This document shows, in pieces, positions 42,089 to 51,938 of a stretch of 64,000 bases of DNA (positions within the stretch are counted from its first letter, which is position 1; every line of letters starts with the position of its first letter). The stretch comes from an uncultured Paracoccaceae bacterium (GTDB taxonomy: Bacteria > Pseudomonadota > Alphaproteobacteria > Rhodobacterales > Rhodobacteraceae), in assembly GCA_905182165.1 (NCBI GenBank), contig CAJJAK010000009.1:62001-126000 (forward strand), given 5' to 3'. A program made the translations under genes and the position numbers. Below the pieces are notes generated by a model, which saw only the letters and a list, made by a program, of their open reading frames with translations, had not been told where the DNA came from and searched no databases.

Positions 42089-44037
42089 TTATATATCTAA
42101 TTCTTCCACAAATCGAGCATTTTCTTGAATGTATTCATATCTTGCCTCAGGTTTTTTGCCCATTAATTGTTCCACTAATCTGTCAGTTTCTCCAGGTTCT
42201 TCATCGTCAATTTGTACCTTAATTAGTTTTCTTGTTAAAATGTCCATTGTCGTTTCTTTTAAATCTTTTGCATCCATCTCACCCAAACCTTTAAATCTTG
42301 TTATTTCAGGATTCTTGCCTAAAGAATTTATAGCATCTTTTCTTTCTTCTTCATTATAACAATATCTTGTTTCTTTTTGTGTTAATCTAAAAAGTGGGGG
42401 GCAGGCTAAGAATAAGTGCCCTTTGTCAATCATTGGACGCATTTGTGTGAAAAAAAATGTCATAAGAAGACTAGCAATATGAGCACCATCAACATCAGCA
42501 TCTGTCATAATGATAACTTTTTCATACCTTAAATCATCAATGTTAAATCTAGATCCCATATTAACGCCTAAAGCCTGGCAAAGGTCACTAATTTCATTGT
42601 TTGTATTTATTTTAGAGGATGCAGCTCCTAAGACATTGAGAATTTTACCGCGTAAGGGTAGCAGTGCTTGAGTTTTGCGATCTCTAGCCATTTTTGCTGA
42701 ACCACCTGCACTGTCGCCTTCAACAATAAATAATTCCGTCCCTTCTCGTTTTGAGGATGAACAATCCACTAACTTTCCTGGAAGGCGCATTTTTTTTGTG
42801 GCTGATTTTCTGGCTGTTTCTTTCTCTTGGCGCCTTTTTAATCTTTCTTCTGACCTTAAAATTAAATAGTCTAATATAGCTCCAGCAGCTTTGTTATCGG
42901 ATGCTAACCAGTTGTCAAAATGATCTCGGATAGAGGTTTCAACTAATTTAGATGCCTCTACAGTGGCCAATCTATCTTTTGTTTGACCAACAAATTCTGG
43001 CTCACTTATAAAACAACTCACCAAAGCGCATCCACCATTTGTAATATCATCTTTAATAATATTTTTTGCTTTTTTATTATTTACTAGCTCACCGTATGCT
43101 CGAACTCCTTTAAGAATTGCTGACCAAAAGCCAGTTTCATGGGTTCCACCCTCTGGGGTGGGTACTGTGTTACAGTAAGATTGAATGAAACCATCTTGTG
43201 ATGGGGTTCATCAAGCAAATGAAAATGCAGGTTGGAATTTTGATTGGAATTTTTCTGAAAACTTTACTTTTCCATGAAAAGGGGTGTCTGCATAAGTTGA
43301 AGAAACTCCTAAGCGCTCGTTTAGATAATCTGATAATCCCCCAGGAAAGTGAAATGTGGCTTGTAGAGGTGTTTCACCATCATCAATTTCTGATTTCCAT
43401 TTTATTTCAACACCGCTAAATAAATACGCTTTTGATCTCGCCATAGAAATCAAACGTTTTGGTTTAAATTTATGATTGCCAAAAATTTCAGGATCTGGAT
43501 GAAACTTTATTATGGTTCCTCTTTTATTATTAGTATCTCCAATTTTTCTCACCGGTCCTAGTGGAATTCCTCTGGAAAATTCTTGCTCATAGATTTCTTT
43601 ATTTTTTGAAACTTCAACTCGTGATCTGAATTAAAGCATTAACAACTGATGATGCAACACCATGTAAACCCCCAGAAGTTTGATAGACCTTGTCACTAAA
43701 TTTTACCACCCGAGTGTAAGGTGCAAAGTATAACCTCGAGTGCTGATTTTTCAGGAAATTTTGGGTGTGGATCGATCGGAATTCCACGACCATTATCTTT
43801 AATAATCATAAAGTAATCGCTGGTAAGTTCAATTTCTATTCTAGTAGCATGTCCCGCCACAGCTTCGTCCATTGAATTATCAAGAATCTCTGCAACTAGG
43901 TGGTGTAGTGCTCTTTCATCCGTTCCACCGATATACATTCCAGGTCGCTTACGTACCGGTTCCAACCCCTCTAAAACTTCAATTGATGAAGCGTCATAAT
44001 TATCAGTTTTTTTATTGGATAAAAGATCTTTTTCCAT
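42089..44037 (-). CDS. parE: DNA topoisomerase IV subunit B (frameshifted)
   Basis: The ATPase/Toprim subunit that with ParC decatenates chromosomes. The start [19 protein letters not shown], the ATP site [12 protein letters not shown] and [29 protein letters not shown], then the Toprim domain with [29 protein letters not shown] (metal-binding DxD near 42505) and the C-terminal [18 protein letters not shown]. The [24 protein letters not shown] segment and missing GyrB insert identify ParE. Breaks occur near 43690, 43625 and between 43030 and 43215. About 650 residues. Essential in known relatives, so indel error is the likely cause of the breaks. Confidence 0.94.
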
Positions 44038-44097
44038 ATACCACTCTTTAGTTTATTCTTGTTAACCAGATCTACTACAGATGAGCAATGCTAACCC

Positions 44098-44980
44098 CTA
44101 ATAATTCTTATAATTTAAAAGCCAATCTGTAATTATTTTTGATATTTCTTTGGGTTTTTGATGATGCAACCAATGATCTGCATTTGGGAGTTTGAATATC
44201 TCCAAATCAAAACAATAATCTGCTAAACCGATAAAGCTTTCTGGTAAAAGAGCTGTGTCGTTCTCCCCCCAAATCAATAGATGTGGACATTCAATATTTA
44301 ACTTTTTATTTTTTAAAAAACTAATTACTTGTTGCTGTATTGTTGGTTGGAACTATCAAAGGTGATGCCCTATACCAATTAAGCATTGCTTTTAAACGTC
44401 CTGGACGAGACCATTCAGTTATATAATCGATTTCGGTTTGTCCTTTTAGCCAAGAGGTGTCCATATTGGCTGAAAAAAGGATTTTTAACTTTTTGAAATT
44501 ATCTTTCATTAAAATTGGTTCTATATTTTTTTTACGTAAATAATTTATATACTGTGATGCTTTCGTTTGGGATCCACCAGATAATAAGGCTTGCTGAAAT
44601 ATAGCAGGGTACTCATTTAAAATAATTAATTTTTCAATGATCTGAGGTTTTGAAAACGCTAATGCATAGGCTGTTGCTGCACCCCAATCATGCCCTAATA
44701 CTATAATTTTTTTGTCATAGTAATTTATTAAAGCTTCTAGATCATTGATTATTGAAGCTGTTTTATAATATTTTTCTTCTAAAGGAGCCCAGCTTTGTCC
44801 AAAACCTCTTTGATCTGGCGCAATTAAATAAAATCTTTCTTTAAGGTGATTTGCTAACGTGTTCCAAGCGCCTGAATATTCTGGAAAACCATGTAATAAT
44901 AATATTTTCGGATTGTCAGCTTTCCCCCACGTTCGGACAAAATATTGATTATTATTTATTTTGATAAATTTTGAGTGCAT
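44098..44980 (-). CDS. Alpha/beta hydrolase, epoxide-hydrolase-like (one frameshift)
   Basis: About 294 residues. The HGFPEYSGAW motif (from His30) and the nucleophile elbow GHDWGA with Asp98, instead of Ser, place it with soluble epoxide hydrolases and haloacid-type Asp-nucleophile enzymes. A Trp/Tyr-bearing cap domain follows (INYLRKKNIEP..NWYRASPL). After a break near 44340 the frame continues with CPHLLIWGENDTALLPESF (acid) and LPNADHWLHHQKP (His). Likely hydrates epoxides via an ester intermediate. Divergent from the MATE transporter by 84 bases. Confidence 0.85.
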
Positions 44981-45064
44981 TAATTAATATTATTTTGATT
45001 ATTAGAAATTAGCAATTAAGAAACTAATGCTTGTTTAGATGGGATTAGTTTACTAAGGCAGGTT

Positions 45065-46398
45065 ATGTTAAATGTGTTAAAAAAGTCCTATAAATTGCAT
45101 TTTAAAGCTACGTTATCTTTGGGGTTACCATTGATTGGTAGTCATTTAATGCAAATGGTGCCAGGCCTAACTGATACTATTATGTTGGGATGGTACGGTG
45201 TGGATGAATTAGCTGCATCAGTTTTGGCTCATTCGTTGTTTTTTATTATTCTTATTGTTGGGTCGGGTTTTGCGATTACGGTAATGCCTATGGTAGCGAG
45301 CGCGGCAGCTATTGATGATAAAACCAGTGTTCGTAGAAGCGTTCGAATGGGATTATGGATCTCAATCATATATTCGATATTCTTTATCCCTATTTTATTA
45401 TTTTCTGAAAATCTATTTTTAATTTTAGGACAAGAAGAGCATTTAGCTAAAAGTGCCCAAACTTACTTACGTATTGCTGGCTCTATATATTAAGGCAAAT
45501 GCATCTAAAAGGAAGAGTTTTTTTTCAGCTTTCATATTCTCAAAAATACAATTTTATAGTTGAATCAATTTGTAATTTATTACTTTTATTTTGCGTTAAT
45601 TTTAGGCCTATGAATTGGGCTTAACTGGTGCAGCAATAGCTACTTTGGTAACAACTATTCTTTCAATACTAATTCTTTTATACTTTTGTTTATTTAAAGA
45701 TGAATACTCTTCATATTTAATTTTTAATAATATTTCTTTTATCATCATATTATGTTTCACTTTTTAAATTAGGATTACCAGTTGGAATAACAATGTTGGC
45801 AGAAAGTGGCCTATTTTCAGCAACTGCTGTGATGATGGGTTGGCTCGGAACTAATGCTTTAGCGGCCCATGGAATCGCAATCCAAATTTCAGGCATCACT
45901 TTTATGATCTATTTAGGTTTAGCTAATGCTGGAACAGTAAGGGTAGGTAGGGCTGTGGGCCGGGTGGATAATCCTGGTTTAAAACTTGCTTCTATTTCGG
46001 TAATTATTTTAACTATAGGAGCAGTTTTAATTGTGGCTTTTACCTTTTTATCTGTGCCAAAGCCTCTATTAATGCTTTTTTTATCCCCCTCACATGTGGA
46101 TACTCCTTCAATAATTCTTATTGGTGTACCTTTATTAGCGATTGCTGCGATTTTTCAAATTGCTGACGGCTTACAAGTTGTTGTTCTGGGTTTATTAAGA
46201 GGTTTGAAAGATACAGCAATTCCAATGGTTATTACAACAATTTGCTATTGGGGCGTTGGCATTCCTTGTAGTTATTTGTTTGGCTTTGTTTTTAATTGGG
46301 GAGGTAACGGAATTTGGTTTGGCCTAGTAATTGGGCTTACTTTGGCGAGTGCCTTTTTAAGTTCTAGATATATTAATATTATTAAAAAAAGTTATTAA
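45065..46398 (+). CDS. MATE-family efflux transporter (frameshifted)
   Basis: A 12-helix multidrug and toxin extrusion protein, about 445 residues. The N-terminal half starts with LSLGLPLIGSHLMQMVPGLTDTIMLGWYG and ends at 45493. The segment 45490-45790 needs at least two frame changes and contains YELGLTGAAIATLVTTILS. The C-terminal half, from LGLPVGITMLAESGLF to the end, is open and includes the MATE repeat AHGIAIQISGITFMIYLGLANAGTVRVGRAVG. It exports cationic compounds with Na+ or H+; the substrate is unknown. Convergent with dddP. Confidence 0.9.
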
Positions 46399-46417
46399 TA
46401 AAATCATCTGATTTTTT

Positions 46418-47748
46418 TCAAGTAGATAATATTTTATCAAAAGGATAAGATGTTAAGTTTTCAAACCCGTCATCTGTTATTAAGACTTGATCTTCTAATT
46501 TAATTGAAAAGTCACCACCCTCTGGAGAAACTAAAGCTTCTACACATAAGACCATTCCTGGTTCTAAAACATAATCAAATGCCCCTTCGACAAATTTATC
46601 TGGGTACGCTATCAGTGGCCACTCGTCGCAAAGACCTACACCATGCATTTTACAGCCATATTTTAATTTTTGATATTTTTTATCTAAATGGTGCCCTTGA
46701 TGTGTAAGATCTCTAAAGCTCACCCCGGGTGCTAACAAATTCATATTTATCTTTATGTGTTCTATACCATGCTTCATTGCATCTATCATTGCTTGCTCTG
46801 GTTTTTTATCACCGATCCACCATGTTCTGCTGATATCAATGCAAATACCATATGAACCAATTAGATCTGTATCAAAAGCAATAATTTCATTATTTGCGTA
46901 ATTCTTGGTCCACATTCTTGAAACCATGGATTAGTTCTTGGTCCAGATGCTAATAGTCTTGTCTCAATCCATTCTCCACCACGTTTTATATTTTCAGCAT
47001 GCAAAACAGCCCAAATATCATTTTCTGATAAATCTCCATTAGGGACACCCTCTCTAGCAGCAATTTCCATCTCAGATACTGCTGTCTCACAGGCATGATG
47101 AGCGCAACGCATTGCAAGAATTTCATCAGGACCTTTTATAGATCGGGATTTTTCAGTAACTTCTTCACCTTCTAATATTTCAAAACCAATTTTTTCGAGC
47201 GCTCTAAGCCCTTGGATCATTATTTTATCAACGGCTAGTCTAAGATTACTGTCACCATGTGCTTAAAAGAATTGTAAGATTTAACCAAATATTTTTAACT
47301 ATTTTTATTCTAAATCCAGAGAAAAATAAAACATAGACGCCCCAGAACGACTCTCTTTAACCAATGGATTAAAGTCTGCCAAAAATGGAGCATTTTTATA
47401 ATCCCAAATAACCATATAACCATCAGCACATAACAGGACCGCCCTAAATGGATTGTGTGTGTTCCATAATTGCATATTTGTGGTATCAGTTGCGTATCGA
47501 ATATTTAACGGATCAAACATTAATAAACCGCCTAAATTTCGAGAAACAATATGATCTGTTAATCTCTTATGGCGATACTCTCGCATTTTTATTAAATTTG
47601 GTAATTCTAAGTTGGCATCTTCCCATTCGTTAAATGCCAAACGAGTAGGGCCAATTTCAATTCTATTATTATCGTTTAACGTTCCATCAGCTAAGAACTG
47701 ACTTTTTGTCGGGTCAATTTTCCGTATTTCCGAAAATGGTTTATTCAT
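46418..47748 (-). CDS. dddP: DMSP lyase DddP, M24-peptidase fold (frameshifted)
   Basis: Cleaves dimethylsulfoniopropionate to acrylate and dimethyl sulfide. The whole length (about 443 residues) fits DddP, from FSEIRKIDPTKSQFLADGT and LLMFDPLNIRYATDTTNMQLWN to the C terminus. The metal ligands expected for this iron- or zinc-dependent family are visible: FDTDLIGSYGICIDISRTW (Asp pair), MHGVGLCDEWP (His), VLCVEAL and IKLEDQV (Glu pair). The substrate-pocket Trp and Tyr residues are also kept. Breaks fall at 47230-47305 and near 46920. It lies tail to tail with MATE and head to head with the HODM-like gene. Confidence 0.93.
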
Positions 47749-47843
47749 TGCTCTTCACTTATTGTTTAAATTCATTATTCTGTCATTTGTATAAATAAAC
47801 AATTCTGAATACGTCAATTAATGTCGCTTTTTAAGAGTAATAA

Positions 47844-48653
47844 ATGAAAACTTTTCAAGAAATTTGTCAAAAAAATATTAAGATTGCGGCATGGATGGAG
47901 CCTAAACTTTCTCGATTACCGGGACTTAACCCATTGAATCCAGTTGATTGGCTTTTTTCAGATGATGTCTTTGCGAAGCAAATGGCATACCGTGATTATT
48001 TAATTTCTTCTAAGAGGGATGTGGTTTTTCGATCTCTTGCCGGATCAGAAGCAGCTTGTGAAGAGCTTTTAGATCTTATGGTTAAACATCTTGTTTTGTG
48101 TGACTATCAAAAAACATCTAATGGAATAATCCGTCCAGATGGAGTTGAGGTAATACTTGGTGAAGATCATCCGTTAATAGAGGCAGGCCGTTTAACGCAA
48201 CATGATCTTTGTATCATGGAAGAAGACGGACCAGAGCATAAATTATCTGCCGCATGTTTGTGTTTTCCATCAAGTTGGTCATTAGACGAAAAAATAGGAA
48301 GGCAATTAATAAAAATTCATGAACCTGTCCCAAGTTATGATGCGCAAATTGCGAAAAGAGTTCAAAGGCTATTTGATGCTATACGTGTCAATAATCCTAT
48401 GTTCCGAGTTAATTCATTAATTTATTCTGATCCCAATTTGCATCAACCAAGAACGATGAGTGCGCGAAGAATGGTATCAAATGCAAGCAAGTTATGGTTA
48501 AGGTCAGAATTTCAAACGCTTATAAGAATGCCTATTTCAAAAGCAGTTATATTTTGTATCCATAATACCATTGTTCCGATGGAAAGCCTTAATAAAGTAC
48601 AGCGTGAGCAATTAAACGTGGACGAGTTAATGTCGGCTTACGGGGTCGCTTAA
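47844..48653 (+). CDS. HODM alpha-subunit-like protein (DUF3445, heme-dependent oxidative N-demethylase family)
   Basis: A complete 269-residue protein of the HODM_asu-like family (PF11927, formerly DUF3445). Typical segments are GLNPLNPVDWLFSDDVFAKQMAYRD near the N terminus, LGEDHPLIEAGRLTQHDLCIM, CFPSSWSLDEKIG, IHEPVPSYDA and the RVNSLIYSDPNLHQP stretch, ending with SKAVIFCIHNT. Family members take part in oxidative demethylation of dimethylamine together with further subunits (DmmA-D in roseobacters). No partner subunit is adjacent here, so it may be a stand-alone paralogue. Divergent from dddP; convergent with proV. Intact. Confidence 0.85.
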   Translation: MKTFQEICQKNIKIAAWMEPKLSRLPGLNPLNPVDWLFSDDVFAKQMAYRDYLISSKRDVVFRSLAGSEAACEELLDLMVKHLVLCDYQKTSNGIIRPDGVEVILGEDHPLIEAGRLTQHDLCIMEEDGPEHKLSAACLCFPSSWSLDEKIGRQLIKIHEPVPSYDAQIAKRVQRLFDAIRVNNPMFRVNSLIYSDPNLHQPRTMSARRMVSNASKLWLRSEFQTLIRMPISKAVIFCIHNTIVPMESLNKVQREQLNVDELMSAYGVA

Positions 48654-48668
48654 CTATAACTTTAGTTC

Positions 48669-49715
48669 TTACCTGTAGCTTTCAATCCCTTTTTTCTCAC
48701 CAGTAGGCCGGGCAATTGCATGTATAAGTTGCTCTAACGAAGCTGCACCAATATTTTTTCCATCTTTCATGACATTAATACCATTCGCTTTTGACAAAAT
48801 AATTTTTTGCAACGCGTCTTCAACAACTGTTTCTGCATCCATTGATGGGCCTTCTGATTTTCCTTTTGGATCTGCGATTGAACCAATTTGTAGAACCCTG
48901 GGACGATTTATATCTTGAATAAAGTCAGAAACATATTCATCTGCTGGGTTCAATATAATTTCTTGAGGGTTACCTTGCTGGATTACCTCGCCATCTCTAA
49001 GGATTGTGATGTTGTCACCAATTCTAAGTGCTTCATCCAGGTCATGCGTAATAAAAATTACTGTTTTATGAAGCTCTTTTTGTAAGTCCAACAAAACATC
49101 CTGCATGTCTGTTCTAATAAGAGGGTCAAGCGCTGAAAAAGCCTCATCCATTAAAAGAATATCTGCATCAGTTGATAAAGCTCTAGCTAATCCGACCCGT
49201 TGTTGCATGCCTCCAGATAACTGCGCCGGGTAATGATTTTCAAATCCAGAAAGTCCAACTCGGTCTAACCATTTTTGTGTCTTTGGCTTTGCCTGATTAT
49301 CTTTTTCACCTTGTATTTTTAACCCATACATTCCATTTTCTAATATAGTTTTATGCGGGAAAAGTGCAAAATTTTGGAATACCATTGAAGCTTGAAAACG
49401 TCGAAAATGCTCTAGATCACTATCAGACATAGATAAAACATCGTTTCCATCTACTAACATCTCACCAGAAGTAGGTTCAATTAATCTATTTATGTGTCTA
49501 ATTAACGTTGATTTTCCTGAACCAGAAAGTCCCATAATCACCTGAACACCCTTTGCAGGCACATCAATATTTACATCTTTTAAAGCCAAAACATGTCCGT
49601 GCGTTTCCAGAAGCTCTGCTTTACTCATTCCACTTTCAACGTGGCTAATCATTTTTTTGTCATTTTGCCCAAAAATCTTATATAGATTTTTGATTTGTAT
49701 TTTTAAATCAGGCAT
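48669..49715 (-). CDS. proV: Glycine betaine/proline-type ABC transporter ATP-binding protein
   Basis: A 348-residue ATPase of the ProV/OpuAA family. The start MPDLKIQIKNLYKIFG at 49715 follows GGAGG by five bases inside the end of proW (eight-base overlap). The N-terminal helix AELLETHGHVLALKD is specific to the family. Walker A GLSGSGKST is at 62-70, then Q-loop MVFQNFALFPHKT, signature QLSGGMQQR, Walker B ILLMDEAFSALDP and HDLDEALRI. A CBS-like C-terminal domain (VVEDALQKI..NGINVMKDGKNIG) is the usual ionic-strength sensor. Third gene of proX-proW-proV. Intact. Confidence 0.93.
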   Translation of the reverse strand: MPDLKIQIKNLYKIFGQNDKKMISHVESGMSKAELLETHGHVLALKDVNIDVPAKGVQVIMGLSGSGKSTLIRHINRLIEPTSGEMLVDGNDVLSMSDSDLEHFRRFQASMVFQNFALFPHKTILENGMYGLKIQGEKDNQAKPKTQKWLDRVGLSGFENHYPAQLSGGMQQRVGLARALSTDADILLMDEAFSALDPLIRTDMQDVLLDLQKELHKTVIFITHDLDEALRIGDNITILRDGEVIQQGNPQEIILNPADEYVSDFIQDINRPRVLQIGSIADPKGKSEGPSMDAETVVEDALQKIILSKANGINVMKDGKNIGAASLEQLIHAIARPTGEKKGIESYR

Positions 49716-50598
49716 CATGGCCTCCTTCGCGATGACGCTGTAATCGTTTTCCGTATTGCTGGCTAACGCGATCAAATATTATTGCCAATGCCACAATCGC
49801 CAATCCATTCATTAATCCTAGTGCTAGGTACTGGTTAGAAATAGCTTGCAATATTGGTACTCCAAGACCCCTAACACCAATCATGGAAGCTATCACAACC
49901 ATAGCTAAGGCCATCATTATTGTTTGGTTCACTCCAGCAAATATATTTGGTAGAGCTAATGGAAACTGAACGCTAAATAACCTTTGTCGGTAATTAGCGC
50001 CAAAAGAATCAGCCGCTTCTAAAACATCCTTGTCAACCAGTCGTAATCCTAAATTTGTTAATCGTATAATTGGTGGCATAGCGTATACGCAAACAGCTAT
50101 TAGTCCCGGAATTTTTCCAATTCCTAGGAGCATAACTACTGGTAATAAGTAGACAAAAATTGGAATTGTTTGCATGATGTCTAAAATAGGAGTTATTATT
50201 TTTTGAACTCTATCTGAGCGAGACATCCAGATCCCGAGTGGAATACCCAAAACAATACATAAAAGGGTTGCTACTGAAATTAATGCCACAGTAGACATGG
50301 TATTTTTCCACATGCCTAAATATCCAATAAGTAAAAAAGAAATCATTGCCCCAACGGACAACTTCCAACTTCGTGACCCCAAGTAGGCCAATGCACCCAC
50401 TATGAGAACAATCAAAGGCCAAGGCGTAGCATTAAGTAGTCTTTCAAACCAGTTCAGAAAATAATACAGAGGATCAAAAAATGCTTCAATTCCCTCGCCC
50501 CATTCTCTTGAGAATTCTTTAAACTTACCGTCTATGCCTTTTTTAAAATCACGTAGATCGGTTCTGCCCATCGCTGGAAATTTGGTAAAAAAACTCAT
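49708..50598 (-). CDS. proW: Glycine betaine/proline-type ABC transporter permease
   Basis: A complete 296-residue inner-membrane permease. It has a long soluble N terminus (about 45 residues), typical of ProW, then six to seven helices. The central DIMQTIPIFVYLLPVVMLLGIGKIPGLIA and the EAA loop LEAADSFGANYRQRLFSVQFPLALPNIFAGVNQTIM are diagnostic. A hairpin with a T-run lies between it and proX. It overlaps proV by eight bases. Likely carries betaine, choline, TMAO, DMSP or related compounds. Confidence 0.93.
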   Translation of the reverse strand: MSFFTKFPAMGRTDLRDFKKGIDGKFKEFSREWGEGIEAFFDPLYYFLNWFERLLNATPWPLIVLIVGALAYLGSRSWKLSVGAMISFLLIGYLGMWKNTMSTVALISVATLLCIVLGIPLGIWMSRSDRVQKIITPILDIMQTIPIFVYLLPVVMLLGIGKIPGLIAVCVYAMPPIIRLTNLGLRLVDKDVLEAADSFGANYRQRLFSVQFPLALPNIFAGVNQTIMMALAMVVIASMIGVRGLGVPILQAISNQYLALGLMNGLAIVALAIIFDRVSQQYGKRLQRHREGGHDA

Positions 50599-50623
50599 TA
50601 TTCACCCCATATTTTAAAAAAAA

Positions 50624-50655
50624 ATTGCCCACCTATGATATCATGGGTGGGCAAT
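50624..50655 (-). terminator. Intrinsic terminator/attenuator between proX and proW
   Basis: ATTGCCCACC (50624-50633) pairs perfectly with GGTGGGCAAT (50646-50655); the inside, TATGATATCATG, continues the pairing with a wobble so that nearly the whole 32 bases are self-complementary. On the transcribed minus strand a run of eight T (opposite A at 50616-50623) follows the stem. This is a strong intrinsic terminator in form. Since proW and proV lie beyond it, partial read-through would give much more binding protein than permease. Confidence 0.85.
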
Positions 50656-50670
50656 AAATAACATTTTATA

Positions 50671-51678
50671 TTACAGTGCAGCTTTTACTTTAGCAGCTAT
50701 TTCAGCTGGTACCCACTGCATCCAAAGGTCTTCATGAGCTTCCATGAAGTATGCAGCAGCATCTGGACCATCTGCTTGTTCTGAATCCATGTAAACAAGC
50801 ATGGCGCCCATTACACCACCAGGCCAAATACGGTTGTCAAAGTAACCCATAGCTGGTCCAGCAACATTTTTGAATCTGTCTGTTACAACTGTGTGTACTT
50901 CAGATGGAGTCCAAGATGATGGTTTTGGATCGGTACAAGCTTCTGGGCCTTTTGCGACACAGCCATCCCAATTTTCAGCTCCTGCAAATGGCACACCAAA
51001 AGGCATCATTTGAAGATTATATTTACCAATCATTGATGTTGGCGCCCAGTAGTAACCAAACCAATTCTCACCTCTTTCGTTAGCTTTAATGATTGTTCCA
51101 TCTAAGCCAGCTTGTGATCCTGGATCAATTAGGTTCCAACCTTTCGCTTCCATGTCAAAAGCAATGAAAAGACTTTGGTTTGACAATTGACAACCCCAAC
51201 CTGCTGGGCAACCAATGAAAGCGCCTCTTGAAGGGTCTTCTTTGTCTGGAAACAGATCAGGACGTTCTAAAATATCTAACACTGTTTTTAGCTCTGGATG
51301 AGCTGCAACTGTATATGGTGGTAACCACCAGCCTTCACCTAGGTCAGTGATTGGCCCTGAACGTGCAGAGTGTAGTCTTCCTTCATCCATTGCGGCAAAT
51401 AAAGGTTCTCTAACAGCGTTGATCCAAAGTTCAGCAGCAACATCTGGTTCGCCTTTATTGTCCATAGAAGCAAATGTTGTTGTAGTAGCGCCACCAACCA
51501 TTTCAATTTCGCAGCCATAACCTGCTTCTAAAATAATTTTGTCAACGTTTGCCATTAATGTGGCAGAAGGCCAATTCATATCGGCCATACTTATTTCGCC
51601 ACATTCAGAAGCATTAGCTCCTGAAGATATGGCTAGTGCACCAGCAACAATTGCGGCGCTTAAAATTGATTTTTGCAT
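50671..51678 (-). CDS. proX: Quaternary-amine (betaine/TMAO/DMSP-type) ABC transporter binding protein
   Basis: A 335-residue OpuAC-type periplasmic binding protein. The ATG at 51678 follows GGGAG and gives the signal peptide MQKSILSAAIVAGALAISSGANA. ISMADMNWPSATLMANVDKIILEAGYGCEIEMV and GEPDVAAELWINA are the classic OpuAC opening; several tryptophans (GEGWWLPPY, WFGYYWAP) would form the aromatic cage around a methylated cation. Six cysteines are present. The exact ligand (glycine betaine, TMAO or DMSP) cannot be told; TmoX-like proteins of roseobacters are similar. First gene of the operon. Intact. Confidence 0.88.
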   Translation of the reverse strand: MQKSILSAAIVAGALAISSGANASECGEISMADMNWPSATLMANVDKIILEAGYGCEIEMVGGATTTTFASMDNKGEPDVAAELWINAVREPLFAAMDEGRLHSARSGPITDLGEGWWLPPYTVAAHPELKTVLDILERPDLFPDKEDPSRGAFIGCPAGWGCQLSNQSLFIAFDMEAKGWNLIDPGSQAGLDGTIIKANERGENWFGYYWAPTSMIGKYNLQMMPFGVPFAGAENWDGCVAKGPEACTDPKPSSWTPSEVHTVVTDRFKNVAGPAMGYFDNRIWPGGVMGAMLVYMDSEQADGPDAAAYFMEAHEDLWMQWVPAEIAAKVKAAL

Positions 51679-51709
51679 AGATTTCTCCCTCTTATGCAGC
51701 TTTTTTAAT

Positions 51710-51738
51710 ATTATAACCGTCATAATTCTTCAGTAACC
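51710..51738 (-). promoter_or_regulatory. Candidate proX promoter
   Basis: On the minus strand a perfect TATAAT lies at 51715-51710, about 32 bases before the proX ATG, with a weaker TTACTG about 15 bases upstream as -35. The predicted 5' leader is about 25 bases and contains the GGGAG ribosome site. Only the -10 element is convincing. Confidence 0.4.
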
Positions 51739-51801
51739 CGACGGAGATAAGTCATTAAGCGACATTTGACAACTTTGGTCAACCCAATCACCTATAGAAT
51801 T

Positions 51802-51814
51802 TTACCTTAGGTAA
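51802..51814. promoter_or_regulatory. 13-base palindrome upstream of proX
   Basis: TTACCTTAGGTAA consists of TTACCT and AGGTAA around one central T. It lies about 125 bases upstream of the proX start, between proX and the end of glnA, so it can only serve proX. It resembles an operator for a dimeric regulator; the factor is unknown. Confidence 0.4.
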
Positions 51815-51895
51815 TTTTAAATTTCACAATAGTAGTCCGCTATCACAGTAAGTATTTTGAGTTAAGTATGGTTGATTTGTCTATATTATATTGAA

Positions 51896-51934
51896 TTAAT
51901 TGTCCGTTAAGCTTATTACTTAACAGACAATTAA
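51896..51934 (-). terminator. Stem-loop after glnA
   Basis: The arms at 51896-51911 and 51919-51934 pair over 16 bases with one mismatch (C905/A925) and a seven-base loop. The element begins five bases after the glnA stop on the minus strand. No long T-run follows on the transcribed strand, so it may work as a weak terminator or as 3' end protection for the glnBA transcript. Confidence 0.6.
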
Positions 51935-51938
51935 TTTA

